NCBI RefSeq assembly: GCF_030973515.1
Contig: NZ_JARGZA010000009.1
Coordinates: 1 to 64,000, forward strand
From: Jannaschia maritima
Lineage (GTDB): Bacteria > Pseudomonadota > Alphaproteobacteria > Rhodobacterales > Rhodobacteraceae
Reading direction: 5' to 3'
DNA: 64,000 nucleotides
A model generated the notes under the pieces. It saw nothing but the letters and a program-made list of their open reading frames with translations. It ran no database searches and was not told where the DNA came from. The translations under genes were made by a program, and so were the position numbers. Below are positions 54,954 through 63,002 of this stretch, one piece after another; the first letter of the stretch is position 1, and the number at the start of each line of letters is the position of its first letter.

Positions 54954-55673
54954 ATGATCCTCTATCCCGCGATCGACCTGAAGGACGGACAAGCCGTCCG
55001 CCTCCTCCGGGGCGAGATGGAGGCGGCCACCGTCTTCAACGACGACCCGGGCGCGCAGGCGGCCGCCTTCGCCGACGCGGGTGCCGAGTGGATCCATCTG
55101 GTCGATCTGAACGGGGCCTTCGCGGGGCGACCCGTGAACGCCGCCGCGGTGCGATCGATCCTGGCCGCCGTCGCCGTGCCGTTGCAACTGGGCGGCGGCA
55201 TCCGGTCCATGGACACGGTGGACGCCTGGATCGACGCCGGCATCGCACGCGTCATCCTGGGCACCGCAGCGGTCGAGGATCCCGGTTTCGTCCGCGATGC
55301 GGCCCGCGCCCATCCCGGCCGCGTCGCGGTGGGCATCGACGCCCGCGGCGGCAAGGTCGCGACGAAGGGCTGGGCGGAAACGACGGACGTGGATGCGACG
55401 GACCTGGCCCGGCGGTTCGAGGATGCCGGCGTCGTGGCCATCGTGTACACCGACATCGACCGCGACGGCGCGATGGGCGGCGTGAATGTCGACGCCACCG
55501 CCGCCCTGGGCCGAGCCGTGTCGATCCCCGTGATCGCGTCCGGCGGGATCGCGTCGCTGGACGATCTGCGCGCGCTGAGGGCGACCGGGGCGGTGGCCGG
55601 CGCGATCAGCGGGCGCGCGCTCTATGACGGTGCGATCGACCTGGGGGAGGCCCTGACGACGTTGCGGGACTGA
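54954..55673 (+). CDS. hisA: ProFAR isomerase (HisA)
   Basis: 239-residue TIM barrel isomerising ProFAR to PRFAR. Catalytic Asp in YPAIDLKDG and the other in [10 protein letters not shown]; phosphate loops LQLGGGIRS and [10 protein letters not shown]. It lies between hisH and hisF, with minus-strand genes on both sides. ATG 54954. Confidence 0.95.
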   Translation: MILYPAIDLKDGQAVRLLRGEMEAATVFNDDPGAQAAAFADAGAEWIHLVDLNGAFAGRPVNAAAVRSILAAVAVPLQLGGGIRSMDTVDAWIDAGIARVILGTAAVEDPGFVRDAARAHPGRVAVGIDARGGKVATKGWAETTDVDATDLARRFEDAGVVAIVYTDIDRDGAMGGVNVDATAALGRAVSIPVIASGGIASLDDLRALRATGAVAGAISGRALYDGAIDLGEALTTLRD

Positions 55674-55687
55674 TCCCGCGGGGCGCC

Positions 55688-56128
55688 CTAATCGGCCACA
55701 GCCGAGTTCGTCAGGTTGTCCAGCGCGCCGTCGATGCGCGCCGCCGCCTCGCCCGACGGGTCGACGTCCAATCCGGCGAACAGGTCGGATGCAGTCTGGT
55801 ACGTGACGGCGGATGCCGAGCCGTCAGCCTCGTGCACCAGCACCCGCAGAGGAAGGACCAGACCCGCGCGCAGGTCTTCCTGCATGACGGGGGTCCCGAC
55901 TTGGGGGTCGCCGAAGATCAGAAGCGTCGCACCTGGGATGACCATGCCCGCCCCCTCCGCTGCGGCGGCGTGATCGACGCGGGCGACCACGGTGGCGCCC
56001 GCGTCCCCGGCCGCCGCGGCCAAACGGTCCGCCGTAACGTCCACGGTATGCGGCGAGGGTTTGGTCACCACCTCGGCGGCGGCGGGTGTGGCGCCGAGCA
56101 GGGCGGCGGCGGCGATGAGCTTCAGCAT
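55688..56128 (-). CDS. Secreted DUF302-domain protein
   Basis: 146 residues: signal peptide (MLKLIAAAALLGATPAAAEV) and a DUF302 fold (VDVTADRLAAAAGDAGATVV, then VARVDHAAAAEGAGM, LLIFGDPQVGTPVMQ, LPLRVLVHEADG). DUF302 domains occur alone or in thiol/one-electron related proteins; no role is established. Periplasmic by prediction. Confidence 0.8.
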   Translation of the reverse strand: MLKLIAAAALLGATPAAAEVVTKPSPHTVDVTADRLAAAAGDAGATVVARVDHAAAAEGAGMVIPGATLLIFGDPQVGTPVMQEDLRAGLVLPLRVLVHEADGSASAVTYQTASDLFAGLDVDPSGEAAARIDGALDNLTNSAVAD

Positions 56129-56241
56129 GGGGTTCTCCGTCGATGATCCGGCAATGGTGCGGCTCCGGCCGGGCGTGTCATCACACGACGGCGTGACGAC
56201 CGCGACTGGACGTGAAACCGCCGACGGGGCATAGGGCGGCC

Positions 56242-57003
56242 ATGCTGAAGACCCGCATCATCCCCTGCCTCGACGTCGCAGACGGACGCGTCGTGAAGGG
56301 GGTCAACTTCGTCGACCTGGTGGATGCGGGCGACCCGGTCGAAAGCGCGCGCGCCTACGACGCGGCAGGCGCGGACGAGCTGTGCTTCCTGGACATCCAC
56401 GCGACCCACGAGAATCGCGGCACGATGTACGACTTGGCCACCCGCACAGCTGAGGCCTGCTTCATGCCGCTGACCATCGGCGGCGGCGTGCGGTCCGTGG
56501 ACGACGTGCGCAACCTGCTGCTGGCGGGGGCCGACAAGGTAAGCTTCAACTCCGCCGCCGTCGCGGACCCGGACGTCTTGGCCCGGGCCGCGGACCGGTT
56601 CGGCAGCCAGTGCATCGTCTGCGCCATCGACGCGAAGTCCGTGGGCAACGGCCGGTGGGAGGTCTTCACCCATGGTGGCCGCCGTTCGACCGGCATCGAC
56701 GCGGTCACGTTCGCCCGCACGGTAGAGGCCAAGGGGGCGGGCGAGATCTTGCTGACGTCGATGGACCGTGATGGAACGAAGGCCGGGTTCAACATCCCCC
56801 TGACACGCGCCGTATCGGACGCGGTCGGCATCCCCGTGATCGCGTCGGGCGGCGTGGGCGACCTGGATCACCTGGTCGCGGGTGTCGTGGAAGGACGTGC
56901 CAGCGCGGTCCTGGCGGCCAGCATCTTCCATTTCGGCACCCACACGATCGGCGAGGCGAAGGCTCATATGCAGCGGGCTGGCGTTCCCATGAGGATGTCA
57001 TGA
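56242..57003 (+). CDS. hisF: Imidazole glycerol phosphate synthase, cyclase subunit
   Basis: 253-residue TIM barrel closing the imidazole ring using ammonia channelled from HisH. Start [20 protein letters not shown]; catalytic residues in PCLDV and [13 protein letters not shown]; phosphate loops TIGGGVRS and [10 protein letters not shown]. The stop overlaps the hisE start (ATGA). Confidence 0.96.
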   Translation: MLKTRIIPCLDVADGRVVKGVNFVDLVDAGDPVESARAYDAAGADELCFLDIHATHENRGTMYDLATRTAEACFMPLTIGGGVRSVDDVRNLLLAGADKVSFNSAAVADPDVLARAADRFGSQCIVCAIDAKSVGNGRWEVFTHGGRRSTGIDAVTFARTVEAKGAGEILLTSMDRDGTKAGFNIPLTRAVSDAVGIPVIASGGVGDLDHLVAGVVEGRASAVLAASIFHFGTHTIGEAKAHMQRAGVPMRMS

Positions 57004-57311
57004 CACACCCGCTCGATCGGCTGTGGGCCGAAATCGAGAACAGGCGCGGCGCGTCCCCCGATGCCAGCTGGACCGCGCGGTTGCTGTCCCGCGGCCCGGA
57101 GAAATGCGCCGAGAAGTTCGGCGAGGAGGCCGTGGAAGCGGTGATCGAGGCGGTCCGGGGCGATCGCGACGCCCTGGTGCGGGAGGCTGCGGACGTCCTG
57201 TATCACCTGTGCGTCATGCTGGAATCACGGGGTGCGACGCTGGCCGACGTGGGTGCGGAACTGGATCGCCGCGCCGGCCTGTCGGGGTTGGAGGAAAAGG
57301 CAAGCCGCTGA
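57000..57311 (+). CDS. hisE: Phosphoribosyl-ATP pyrophosphatase
   Basis: 103-residue all-alpha NTP pyrophosphohydrolase, second step of histidine synthesis. The MazG-type Glu cluster is in [18 protein letters not shown] with [13 protein letters not shown]. Stand-alone (not fused to hisI). Coupled to hisF by ATGA overlap. Confidence 0.95.
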   Translation: MTHPLDRLWAEIENRRGASPDASWTARLLSRGPEKCAEKFGEEAVEAVIEAVRGDRDALVREAADVLYHLCVMLESRGATLADVGAELDRRAGLSGLEEKASR

Positions 57312-57349
57312 CCCGACCCTGCCGCCGTATCGTCCGCTCCCCCGGGGGG

Positions 57350-57391
57350 GCAAGACGGCGCCACGGACGCGGAACCTTGTCGCCGTCTTGC
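57350..57391 (+). repeat. Perfect 11-bp inverted repeat after hisE
   Basis: GCAAGACGGCG (57350-57360) and CGCCGTCTTGC (57381-57391), 20-base loop, no T-tract. It may stop the his transcript or be an operator for the PRC-barrel gene that starts 60 bp later. Confidence 0.5.
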
Positions 57392-57450
57392 GTGTTCCCG
57401 CAGCGATCAACCTGCAAACCGATCACCCCAGGAACGAACCGGAGGCTACG

Positions 57451-58119
57451 ATGAAGGCCGCAATCACGTCCAGCGTCATCCTACTGGGGAGCGTCGGTCT
57501 CGCATTCGCCGATGCCCGGACGCTACGCATCGTCGATGCGCAGGCCGACCCGCGGGTCGAGAACGTGGACGACGTGAACTACGAGGGCTCCGGGTTGACG
57601 ACCGCCGATGCGGCGGGCGTCGAGGTGGCGGAGACGCCCACGTCCACCGCGGAACTGAGCGACGGCATGCCCGAAGGATCCCCGGTGGAGCAGGCGACGC
57701 TGGACGACGGCACGGTCGTGGACAACCGGAAGACCCCCGCCACGGCCCGGGTCGAGAACGGGCGTGTCGAGACGTCCGGTGGAGAAGTCGCCGGTGCGAT
57801 CGTGGATGCCGAACCGGTACGCGCACCTATCGAGCGCGAAGGCTATGCCCGGTTGGCGGCGGACGACCCTGCCACGGTCGGCGATCTGGTCGGGCTCGAC
57901 CTGTACGACGCGACCGACGAGCGCGTGGGCGAGGTCGAGGACGTGATGGATGGGGCGAACGGTCCGGTGGCGATCACCGATATCGGTGGTTTTCTCGGCC
58001 TGGGCGAGCGTCGGGTGGCCATCCTGGTTCGCGACCTGGACATCCTGCGTGGCGAGGATGAACTCCGCGTCTACGCCGACATGACGGAGGAAGAGTTGGA
58101 GGCGCTGCCCGAACTCTGA
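57451..58119 (+). CDS. Exported PRC-barrel protein
   Basis: 222 residues with a signal peptide (MKAAITSSVILLGSVGLAFA), an acidic low-complexity region (about 30-125) and a PRC-barrel (about 140-205: DLVGLDLYDATDERVGEVED, AITDIGGFLGLGERRVAI). PRC barrels bind partners or surfaces in photosynthetic reaction centres, RNA processing and stress proteins; here export and acidity suggest an envelope role. GGAGG lies five bases before ATG 57451. Confidence 0.75.
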   Translation: MKAAITSSVILLGSVGLAFADARTLRIVDAQADPRVENVDDVNYEGSGLTTADAAGVEVAETPTSTAELSDGMPEGSPVEQATLDDGTVVDNRKTPATARVENGRVETSGGEVAGAIVDAEPVRAPIEREGYARLAADDPATVGDLVGLDLYDATDERVGEVEDVMDGANGPVAITDIGGFLGLGERRVAILVRDLDILRGEDELRVYADMTEEELEALPEL

Positions 58120-58146
58120 TCCGACCGATACCGACGACGAAGCATG

Positions 58147-58172
58147 GGGCGGTCCAGTGGGCCGCCCTTTCT
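58147..58172 (+). terminator. Terminator of the PRC-barrel gene
   Basis: GGGCGGTCC / GGGCCGCCC stem (9 bp, one G-T), loop AGT, followed by TTT-CTC. Confidence 0.75.
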
Positions 58173-58204
58173 CGTTCGTCCTGCCCGGAGATATCGCTCG
58201 CAAG

Positions 58205-58235
58205 AAAAAGGCCCGCGGCAATCAAGACGCGGGCC
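58205..58235 (-). terminator. Rho-independent terminator on the minus strand
   Basis: Minus-strand stem GGCCCGCG / CGCGGGCC (8 perfect bp), 10-base loop, then TTTTT. It is 170 bp past the rlmB stop, so it ends either the rlmB message or a separate short transcript from 58236-58405. Confidence 0.8.
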
Positions 58236-58330
58236 AAGGTACGGAACGAGGGACAGTGACGAAGCGGAGGTTCCGAACTCGCGCCTCACAGACGTAAGAT
58301 GAACTCTCCTTAACCGAGTTCGTTCCGTCC
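58236..58330 (-). ncRNA. Possible small RNA between rlmB and the terminator
   Basis: On the minus strand an 8-bp perfect inverted repeat (CGAACTCG ... CGAGTTCG, + coordinates 58274-58322) encloses a 33-base loop containing TTAAGGAGAG, a Shine-Dalgarno-like tract, and is followed by the strong terminator at 58205. No reading frame is visible. It could equally be the 3' UTR of rlmB. I cannot place a promoter with confidence. Confidence 0.35.
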
Positions 58331-58405
58331 CGCCCGAATTTTTTTCGCAATTCCGGTTTCTTACGAACCACTCGCCCGATGCGTGTAGCGATCCGGGGGT
58401 GATCG

Positions 58406-59182
58406 TTAACCTCGACAATGGGTCGCGTACAACGCGACGGCTGCGGCGTTCGACACGTTCAGCGAACCGAACTCCCCGGACGCATCGATCCTCAATAGGT
58501 GGTCGCACAGCGATTTGGTTCGATCCCGCAAGCCCGGCCCCTCCGCGCCGAAGGCGAGTGCGAGGGGGACATCCTGCGGTAGATCGGCCAGGGTTGCGTC
58601 CGCGGTGCCGTCGAGGCCGACCGTCGCGTATCCCAAACCCCGCAACGCGGTCATCGTGTCGCCGAGATTGCCCACCCGCAGGTAGGGCTGCCGTTCCAGC
58701 GCGCCCGACGCGGCCTTCGCCAGGGCCCCCGTTTCGGGCGCGGAATGCCGCGAGGGCGCGATCACCGCGCGGGCTCCGAACACCTCCGCGCTGCGCAGGA
58801 TGGCGCCGACGTTGTGCGGGTCCGTGACCCGGTCCAGGAGGACGATGCGGGGCGGCGGCCCCGACCCGATGCGGGCGACATCGGGCAGCTTGCCCCAGTC
58901 CAGGGGACGGACCTCCAACGCGGCGCCCTGATGGACCGATCCGGGGTCCAGCGGCACCGGGAACCGGCGTGGGTCGGCAACCTCCACCGGCAGCCCATCG
59001 GCGGGAACCGCGTCTCCCAACCGGTCCGCCGCGTTCCGCGTCACGACCAAGCGCAGCTTGTCACGCAGGGGGTTGGCCAGGGCATCGCGGACGGCGTGCA
59101 GGCCGAACAGCCACACCGTCGCATTCGCGGCCGCACGACGGTCCCGTTCCTTCGCCACGATCCATTTCGGTTTGGACGCCAT
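58406..59182 (-). CDS. rlmB: 23S rRNA (guanosine-2251-2'-O)-methyltransferase, TrmH/RlmB family
   Basis: 258-residue SPOUT methylase. N-terminal L30e-like substrate-binding domain (about 20-100, VWLFGLHAVRDALANPLRDK) and the trefoil-knot SAM domain: LDRVTDPHNVGAILRSAEVF, LAFGAEGPGLRD and SLNVSNAAAVALY. It methylates ribose of G2251 in the P loop. A basic N-terminus (KPKWIVAKERDRRA) aids RNA binding. Confidence 0.92.
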   Translation of the reverse strand: MASKPKWIVAKERDRRAAANATVWLFGLHAVRDALANPLRDKLRLVVTRNAADRLGDAVPADGLPVEVADPRRFPVPLDPGSVHQGAALEVRPLDWGKLPDVARIGSGPPPRIVLLDRVTDPHNVGAILRSAEVFGARAVIAPSRHSAPETGALAKAASGALERQPYLRVGNLGDTMTALRGLGYATVGLDGTADATLADLPQDVPLALAFGAEGPGLRDRTKSLCDHLLRIDASGEFGSLNVSNAAAVALYATHCRG

Positions 59183-59222
59183 GCGGGCTTATGGCGTGGG
59201 TGCGGCCACGCCACAACTCCGC

Positions 59223-59251
59223 TTGACCCGGCCCGGACGCCGTCCTAGGTC
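59223..59251 (+). promoter_or_regulatory. Probable tRNA-Tyr promoter
   Basis: TTGACC (59223-59228), 17-bp spacer, TAGGTC (59246-59251); expected start about 5 bp before the tRNA. It is divergent from rlmB. Confidence 0.6.
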
Positions 59252-59261
59252 CGGCCCCGTC

Positions 59262-59345
59262 GGGCGACGTGCTGCAAGGTGCGGCAGCGGACTGTAACTC
59301 CGCCGACGAGAGTCATGCCTGGTTCGATTCCAGGGTCGCCCACCA
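59262..59345 (+). tRNA. tRNA-Tyr (anticodon GTA)
   Basis: 84 nt, class II with long variable arm. Acceptor GGGCGAC / GTCGCCC plus A-CCA encoded; D-stem GCTGC/GCAGC; anticodon arm GCGGA-CTGTAAC-TCCGC; variable arm CGACGAGAGTCATG; T-arm CCTGG-TTCGATT-CCAGG. Confidence 0.97.
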
Positions 59346-59355
59346 TCATCTCCGC

Positions 59356-59649
59356 TCAGCCGATCGCCATGCCTGCCAGTGCCGCGGCCACGCCTGCGCC
59401 GTGCATGTCGTTGTCGGCCAACGCCCCCTGCACGACGGGCCGGGGCAGGCTGATCTTCACGACGCGGAGGGACGGCAGATCGAAGCGCCGGATCGCCGCC
59501 TCGTCCATTCCCAACCTTCGGGCGAAGACCCCGGTGGGGATTGCCGCGACCGCGTCGAACGTGTCGGGTCGGCAGAACAGATCGACCGTCACCCAGAACG
59601 GACCCGCGTTCTTCGATCGCAGTCGGGCCAGGTCGGACAGATCAGACAT
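59356..59649 (-). CDS. DUF4387 protein, partner of the AtuA-like protein
   Basis: 97 residues (LARLRSKNAGPFWVTVDLFC, IPTGVFARRLGMDEAAIRRF, SLPRPVVQGALADNDMHGAG). DUF4387 proteins occur almost always downstream of, or fused to, DUF1446/AtuA proteins, probably as a small subunit. The gene overlaps atuA by 8 nt. It is last of the TTT operon and is convergent with tRNA-Tyr. Confidence 0.85.
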   Translation of the reverse strand: MSDLSDLARLRSKNAGPFWVTVDLFCRPDTFDAVAAIPTGVFARRLGMDEAAIRRFDLPSLRVVKISLPRPVVQGALADNDMHGAGVAAALAGMAIG

Positions 59650-60976
59650 CCGCCACCTCCAGCCGGAAGCCGTCCATGGGGTCGTCGAGGGGCAGGACGT
59701 GATGCATCACGAACTCGAAGGACGGGCCGGTCGCCATCTCCGGCGGCGACAGGGGGAACGAGAAGGTCGGCATCGGAACGGACGGATCGACCGAATGATG
59801 CAGCAGTAGGGGATTGACCGCGCGTGCGGCCTCGAGCGCGGCATCCTGAGTGCCCGCCCTGACCTTCAGCAGGATGCCGACTTCGTGCGGCGCCGTGGTC
59901 GAAGGCTCCGCCGCGCCGAGGACGGCGTCGTGCCCGATGCGGGCGATGGCCATGTCGACCCCCGGCCCCGTCCCCTCCCGGGCGGCGGCCAGCAACGTGT
60001 CGCACCATGCATCCAACTCGGCGATCGTGTCCGGGTCGCGGATCAGGACGAGGCTCGCGGCCCCCCACCCCATCGCCCGCGCCCCTTCCAGCTTGACCGC
60101 ATAGGGTCCAGGCACCCATCGACCGCCGGTCACGCGGACCCGGCGGTCGTCCTGCGCGTCGTATCGTGCCCCCGTCACGTCCAGATGACCGCCCGGTTCG
60201 GACAGGACCCAGGGGTCCGCGTTCTCGTAAAGCATGTGGGCCGCGACGCTGTCGGGGGTGGCGCGGGCCTCGGGTAGGCATGGCGTTACGGTGAATGCGT
60301 CCGCTTCGAAGTCCAGCAGGATGGGACCGGCCCAGGGATGGGTGCAGCACAGGCTGCCGCATTCCCCGATCTTCGCGCCGTGCCATGCCACCCCGGGATC
60401 GGTGCCGCGCCGGATCGGCAGGGCCGCCAGGATGGCGGTGTCGGTGGTCCGCCCGCAGATCACGATGTCGGCCCCCGTTGCCAACGCGGCCTGGACCTGT
60501 TCGACCCCAGCCAAGGCGACGATGTTGCTGCAACAGGTTACATCGTCCAACGCCAAAGGCGGTGCGCCGGGCAGCGGCCGCAGATCGTCGAACCGCGCGG
60601 CGACCTCCTCTTGCAACCGGTTGCAATGGAGGCGTGTCACGCGCGCCGACAGTCCCGCCTCCGCCAGGATGTCCGCCGTCATGTCGGCCAAGTGGTCGAC
60701 CATCGCATCGACGCCGCAGGTCCCCGCCGTCCCGATGATCAGCGGGCATCCCGCTTCCGCCCGCGCCCGGACCAGCTCACCCCAATCGGCGCGGATACGG
60801 GTATCCGAATATTTCGACACCCCGCGACCCAGATAGGACGGCCCCGAATCCGTCGATCCCCCATCGATCGCGATCAGGTCCGGCCCCGCCGCCACCCCGA
60901 CGGCGAGCGCGCCGGCGTTCCAGCCCAGCCCCAACGCGCCCGCGGGGACCAGGATCCTAGTCGATTGGCTTGGCAT
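59642..60976 (-). CDS. AtuA-like (DUF1446) acyl-CoA catabolism protein
   Basis: 444 residues of the AtuA/DUF1446 family: GGSTDSGPSYLGRGVSKYSD, IIGTAGTCGVD, VICGRTTDTAILA, YENADPWVLSEPGG and LEGARAMGWGAASLVLIRDP. AtuA is needed for acyclic terpene (citronellol/geranate) use in Pseudomonas; other members act in short branched acid catabolism and the reaction is unsettled. Here it is encoded behind a tripartite carboxylate importer and before DUF4387, so it probably processes the imported acid. It overlaps tctA by 20 nt (ATG 60976). Confidence 0.85.
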   Translation of the reverse strand: MPSQSTRILVPAGALGLGWNAGALAVGVAAGPDLIAIDGGSTDSGPSYLGRGVSKYSDTRIRADWGELVRARAEAGCPLIIGTAGTCGVDAMVDHLADMTADILAEAGLSARVTRLHCNRLQEEVAARFDDLRPLPGAPPLALDDVTCCSNIVALAGVEQVQAALATGADIVICGRTTDTAILAALPIRRGTDPGVAWHGAKIGECGSLCCTHPWAGPILLDFEADAFTVTPCLPEARATPDSVAAHMLYENADPWVLSEPGGHLDVTGARYDAQDDRRVRVTGGRWVPGPYAVKLEGARAMGWGAASLVLIRDPDTIAELDAWCDTLLAAAREGTGPGVDMAIARIGHDAVLGAAEPSTTAPHEVGILLKVRAGTQDAALEAARAVNPLLLHHSVDPSVPMPTFSFPLSPPEMATGPSFEFVMHHVLPLDDPMDGFRLEVADV

Positions 60977-62480
60977 GGTCGGGCACCGGGGGCTTGCGGA
61001 TGAACCGCCGCAGGAACAGGGGCGCGACGAAGCCCAGGAACGCGGCCAACAGCAAGCCGACGGCGATGGGGGACGACACCAGATAGGTCCAGTCCCCGTC
61101 GGAGAGGACCATCGCGTCGCGCAACTGCTTCTCCATCTTGCCGCCCAGCAGGATGCCGAGGATCACGGGCACGGTCGGGACGTCCAGCTTGCGCAGGACG
61201 TAGCCCAGCACGCCGAACGCCACGACGAGCAGCAGGTCGAAGTAGCTGCCCGTGAGCGCATAGATCCCCACGAAGCTGACCATCGTGACGCCCGGCATCA
61301 GCACCGCGGGCGGGAGGCGGAGGATCCGCACGAAGACCTTCACCATCGGCACGTTCATCGCCAGCAACACGAAGTTCGCAATCAGCAGCGACGCGATCAG
61401 TCCCCACACCACGTCCGGACGCTCCGTGAACAGGGTCGGTCCCGGCGTGATGTTCAGGGTGACGAGCACGGCCAGCAGGACGGCCGTCGTCCCCGACCCC
61501 GGCACGCCCAGCGTAAGCATCGGAACGAGCGCGCCCCCCGCGGCGGCGTTGTTGCCCACCTCCGGCGCGGCGATGCCCTTCGCGACCCCCGTGCCGAAAC
61601 CGCCCTTGTCGCCCGCGATGGACTTCTCGGTCATGTAGGTCAGGAACGATCCAAGCGATGCCCCCGCCCCCGGCAGGACGCCGGCGAGGAACCCCAGAAC
61701 CGAAGACCGGGCCATGGTCCAGCGGGTCGACCAGATCTCGGCCCAGGGGATCGTGACACGCCCGACCACGATGTTCAGGGCGCCCTGCTTGCCGTGCTTC
61801 TCGATGAAGAAGAACACCTCCGACACCGCGAACAGGCCCACGATCGCCACGAGGAAGTCCACCCCGTCGTAGAGGTGCAGGTTGCCCCCCGTCAGACGGG
61901 CCATGCCGCTGTTGGGGTCCAGGCCCACCATCGCGATCATGATGCCCAGACAGGACGCGAGGGCCGCCTTGGCCTGGTTGTTCGACGCCATCCCGCCCAG
62001 GGTGCAGAACGCCAGCAGGTACAGCGCGAAGTATTCCGCCGGCCCGAACTGGTACGCCACGCGCGACAGCGCGGGTGCCAGGATCATCAGGCCGATCGTT
62101 GACAGCGTCGCGCCGACGAAGGACGCGACGCCGGATATGACCAGCGCGTCCCCGGGGCGTCCGTTGCGCGCCATCGGGTGTCCGTCCAGGCAGGTCATCA
62201 TCGCGGGCTCGTCGCCCGGTATGTTCAGGAGGATCGAACTGATCCGCCCCCCGTACATCGCGCCGTAGTAGATCGCCGTCAGCAGGACGAGGGCCGCGAC
62301 GGCATCCAAGCCCAGCGTGAAGGTGATCGGGATCATGATCGCCACGCCGTTCGACGGACCGAGCCCCGGAAGGGCACCGACGATGGTGCCGATGAAGCAC
62401 CCGAGGATGGCCAGCATCAGCGTGTATGGCGACAGCGCGATGGAGAAGCCCAACCCCAGGTTGGCGACGATCTCGGCCAT
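60957..62480 (-). CDS. tctA: Tripartite tricarboxylate transporter, large membrane subunit TctA
   Basis: 507-residue TctA with about eleven helices. Conserved signature GALPGLGPSNGVAIMIPITF, LLNIPGDEPAMMTCLDGHPM, SFVGATLSTIGLMILAPALS, and GSGTTAVLLAVLVTLNITPG. It forms the channel with TctB, driven by an ion gradient. Start ATG 62480 immediately follows the tctB stop. Confidence 0.95.
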   Translation of the reverse strand: MAEIVANLGLGFSIALSPYTLMLAILGCFIGTIVGALPGLGPSNGVAIMIPITFTLGLDAVAALVLLTAIYYGAMYGGRISSILLNIPGDEPAMMTCLDGHPMARNGRPGDALVISGVASFVGATLSTIGLMILAPALSRVAYQFGPAEYFALYLLAFCTLGGMASNNQAKAALASCLGIMIAMVGLDPNSGMARLTGGNLHLYDGVDFLVAIVGLFAVSEVFFFIEKHGKQGALNIVVGRVTIPWAEIWSTRWTMARSSVLGFLAGVLPGAGASLGSFLTYMTEKSIAGDKGGFGTGVAKGIAAPEVGNNAAAGGALVPMLTLGVPGSGTTAVLLAVLVTLNITPGPTLFTERPDVVWGLIASLLIANFVLLAMNVPMVKVFVRILRLPPAVLMPGVTMVSFVGIYALTGSYFDLLLVVAFGVLGYVLRKLDVPTVPVILGILLGGKMEKQLRDAMVLSDGDWTYLVSSPIAVGLLLAAFLGFVAPLFLRRFIRKPPVPDHAKPID

Positions 62481-62921
62481 TCAGAACCACCCCCGCGGAA
62501 AGCCCAGCAGGCTCAGTCCCAGGACGTACCGGAACACGAGGAACAGGCCCGCGGAAAGTCCAACCCCCGTAAGGGCCGCGGCCTTCGGGTTCGGTGCGAT
62601 CTGCCAGGACAGGACGCCGGCGACGATGGCCGTCGGGATCAGGAAGCCCAGCGGGCGCAGCGCATAGGCATAGCCCACCAGCAGGGCCGTGGCGAGGAGG
62701 AGCGCGCCGAACGCGCGACCCGGGGGCCAGTCGGGTTCGCCGTCGGGACGCAGGATCATCATGGCGCCGCAGATGGCCGCCACCGTGCCGACCAGCATCG
62801 GAAAGGCCCGCGATCCCATGGGATCGGAGAAGAAGGGCGCCGCGATCTGGGACGCCGCGGCCACGTAGCCCAGCGAACCGACGACCACGACCGCGCCGAA
62901 GATGCGGTCGCTCACACGCAT
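62481..62921 (-). CDS. tctB: Tripartite tricarboxylate transporter, small membrane subunit TctB
   Basis: 146 residues, four helices (IFGAVVVVGSLGYVAAASQI; FPMLVGTVAAICGAMMIL; AFGALLLATALLVGYAYALR; ALTGVGLSAGLFLVFRYVLG). The SFF-DPMGSRAFPM type loop is typical. ATG 62921 is chosen because GGAGG sits at the right distance; a longer upstream frame lacks a site. Confidence 0.9.
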   Translation of the reverse strand: MRVSDRIFGAVVVVGSLGYVAAASQIAAPFFSDPMGSRAFPMLVGTVAAICGAMMILRPDGEPDWPPGRAFGALLLATALLVGYAYALRPLGFLIPTAIVAGVLSWQIAPNPKAAALTGVGLSAGLFLVFRYVLGLSLLGFPRGWF

Positions 62922-62957
62922 GGAAACCTCCGATGCGGTCTGGGACGGGAAGTGCGA

Positions 62958-62989
62958 CCGGGGCGCCACCGCATCACGGGGCGCCCCGG
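62958..62989 (-). terminator. Stem-loop between tctC and tctB (likely attenuator)
   Basis: A perfect 10-bp inverted repeat (CCGGGGCGCC / GGCGCCCCGG, 12-base spacer), no T-tract, in the 81-bp gap. Such hairpins after a binding-protein gene usually raise its mRNA level relative to the membrane subunits. Confidence 0.5.
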
Positions 62990-63002
62990 CCGGGCGCGCG
63001 CC

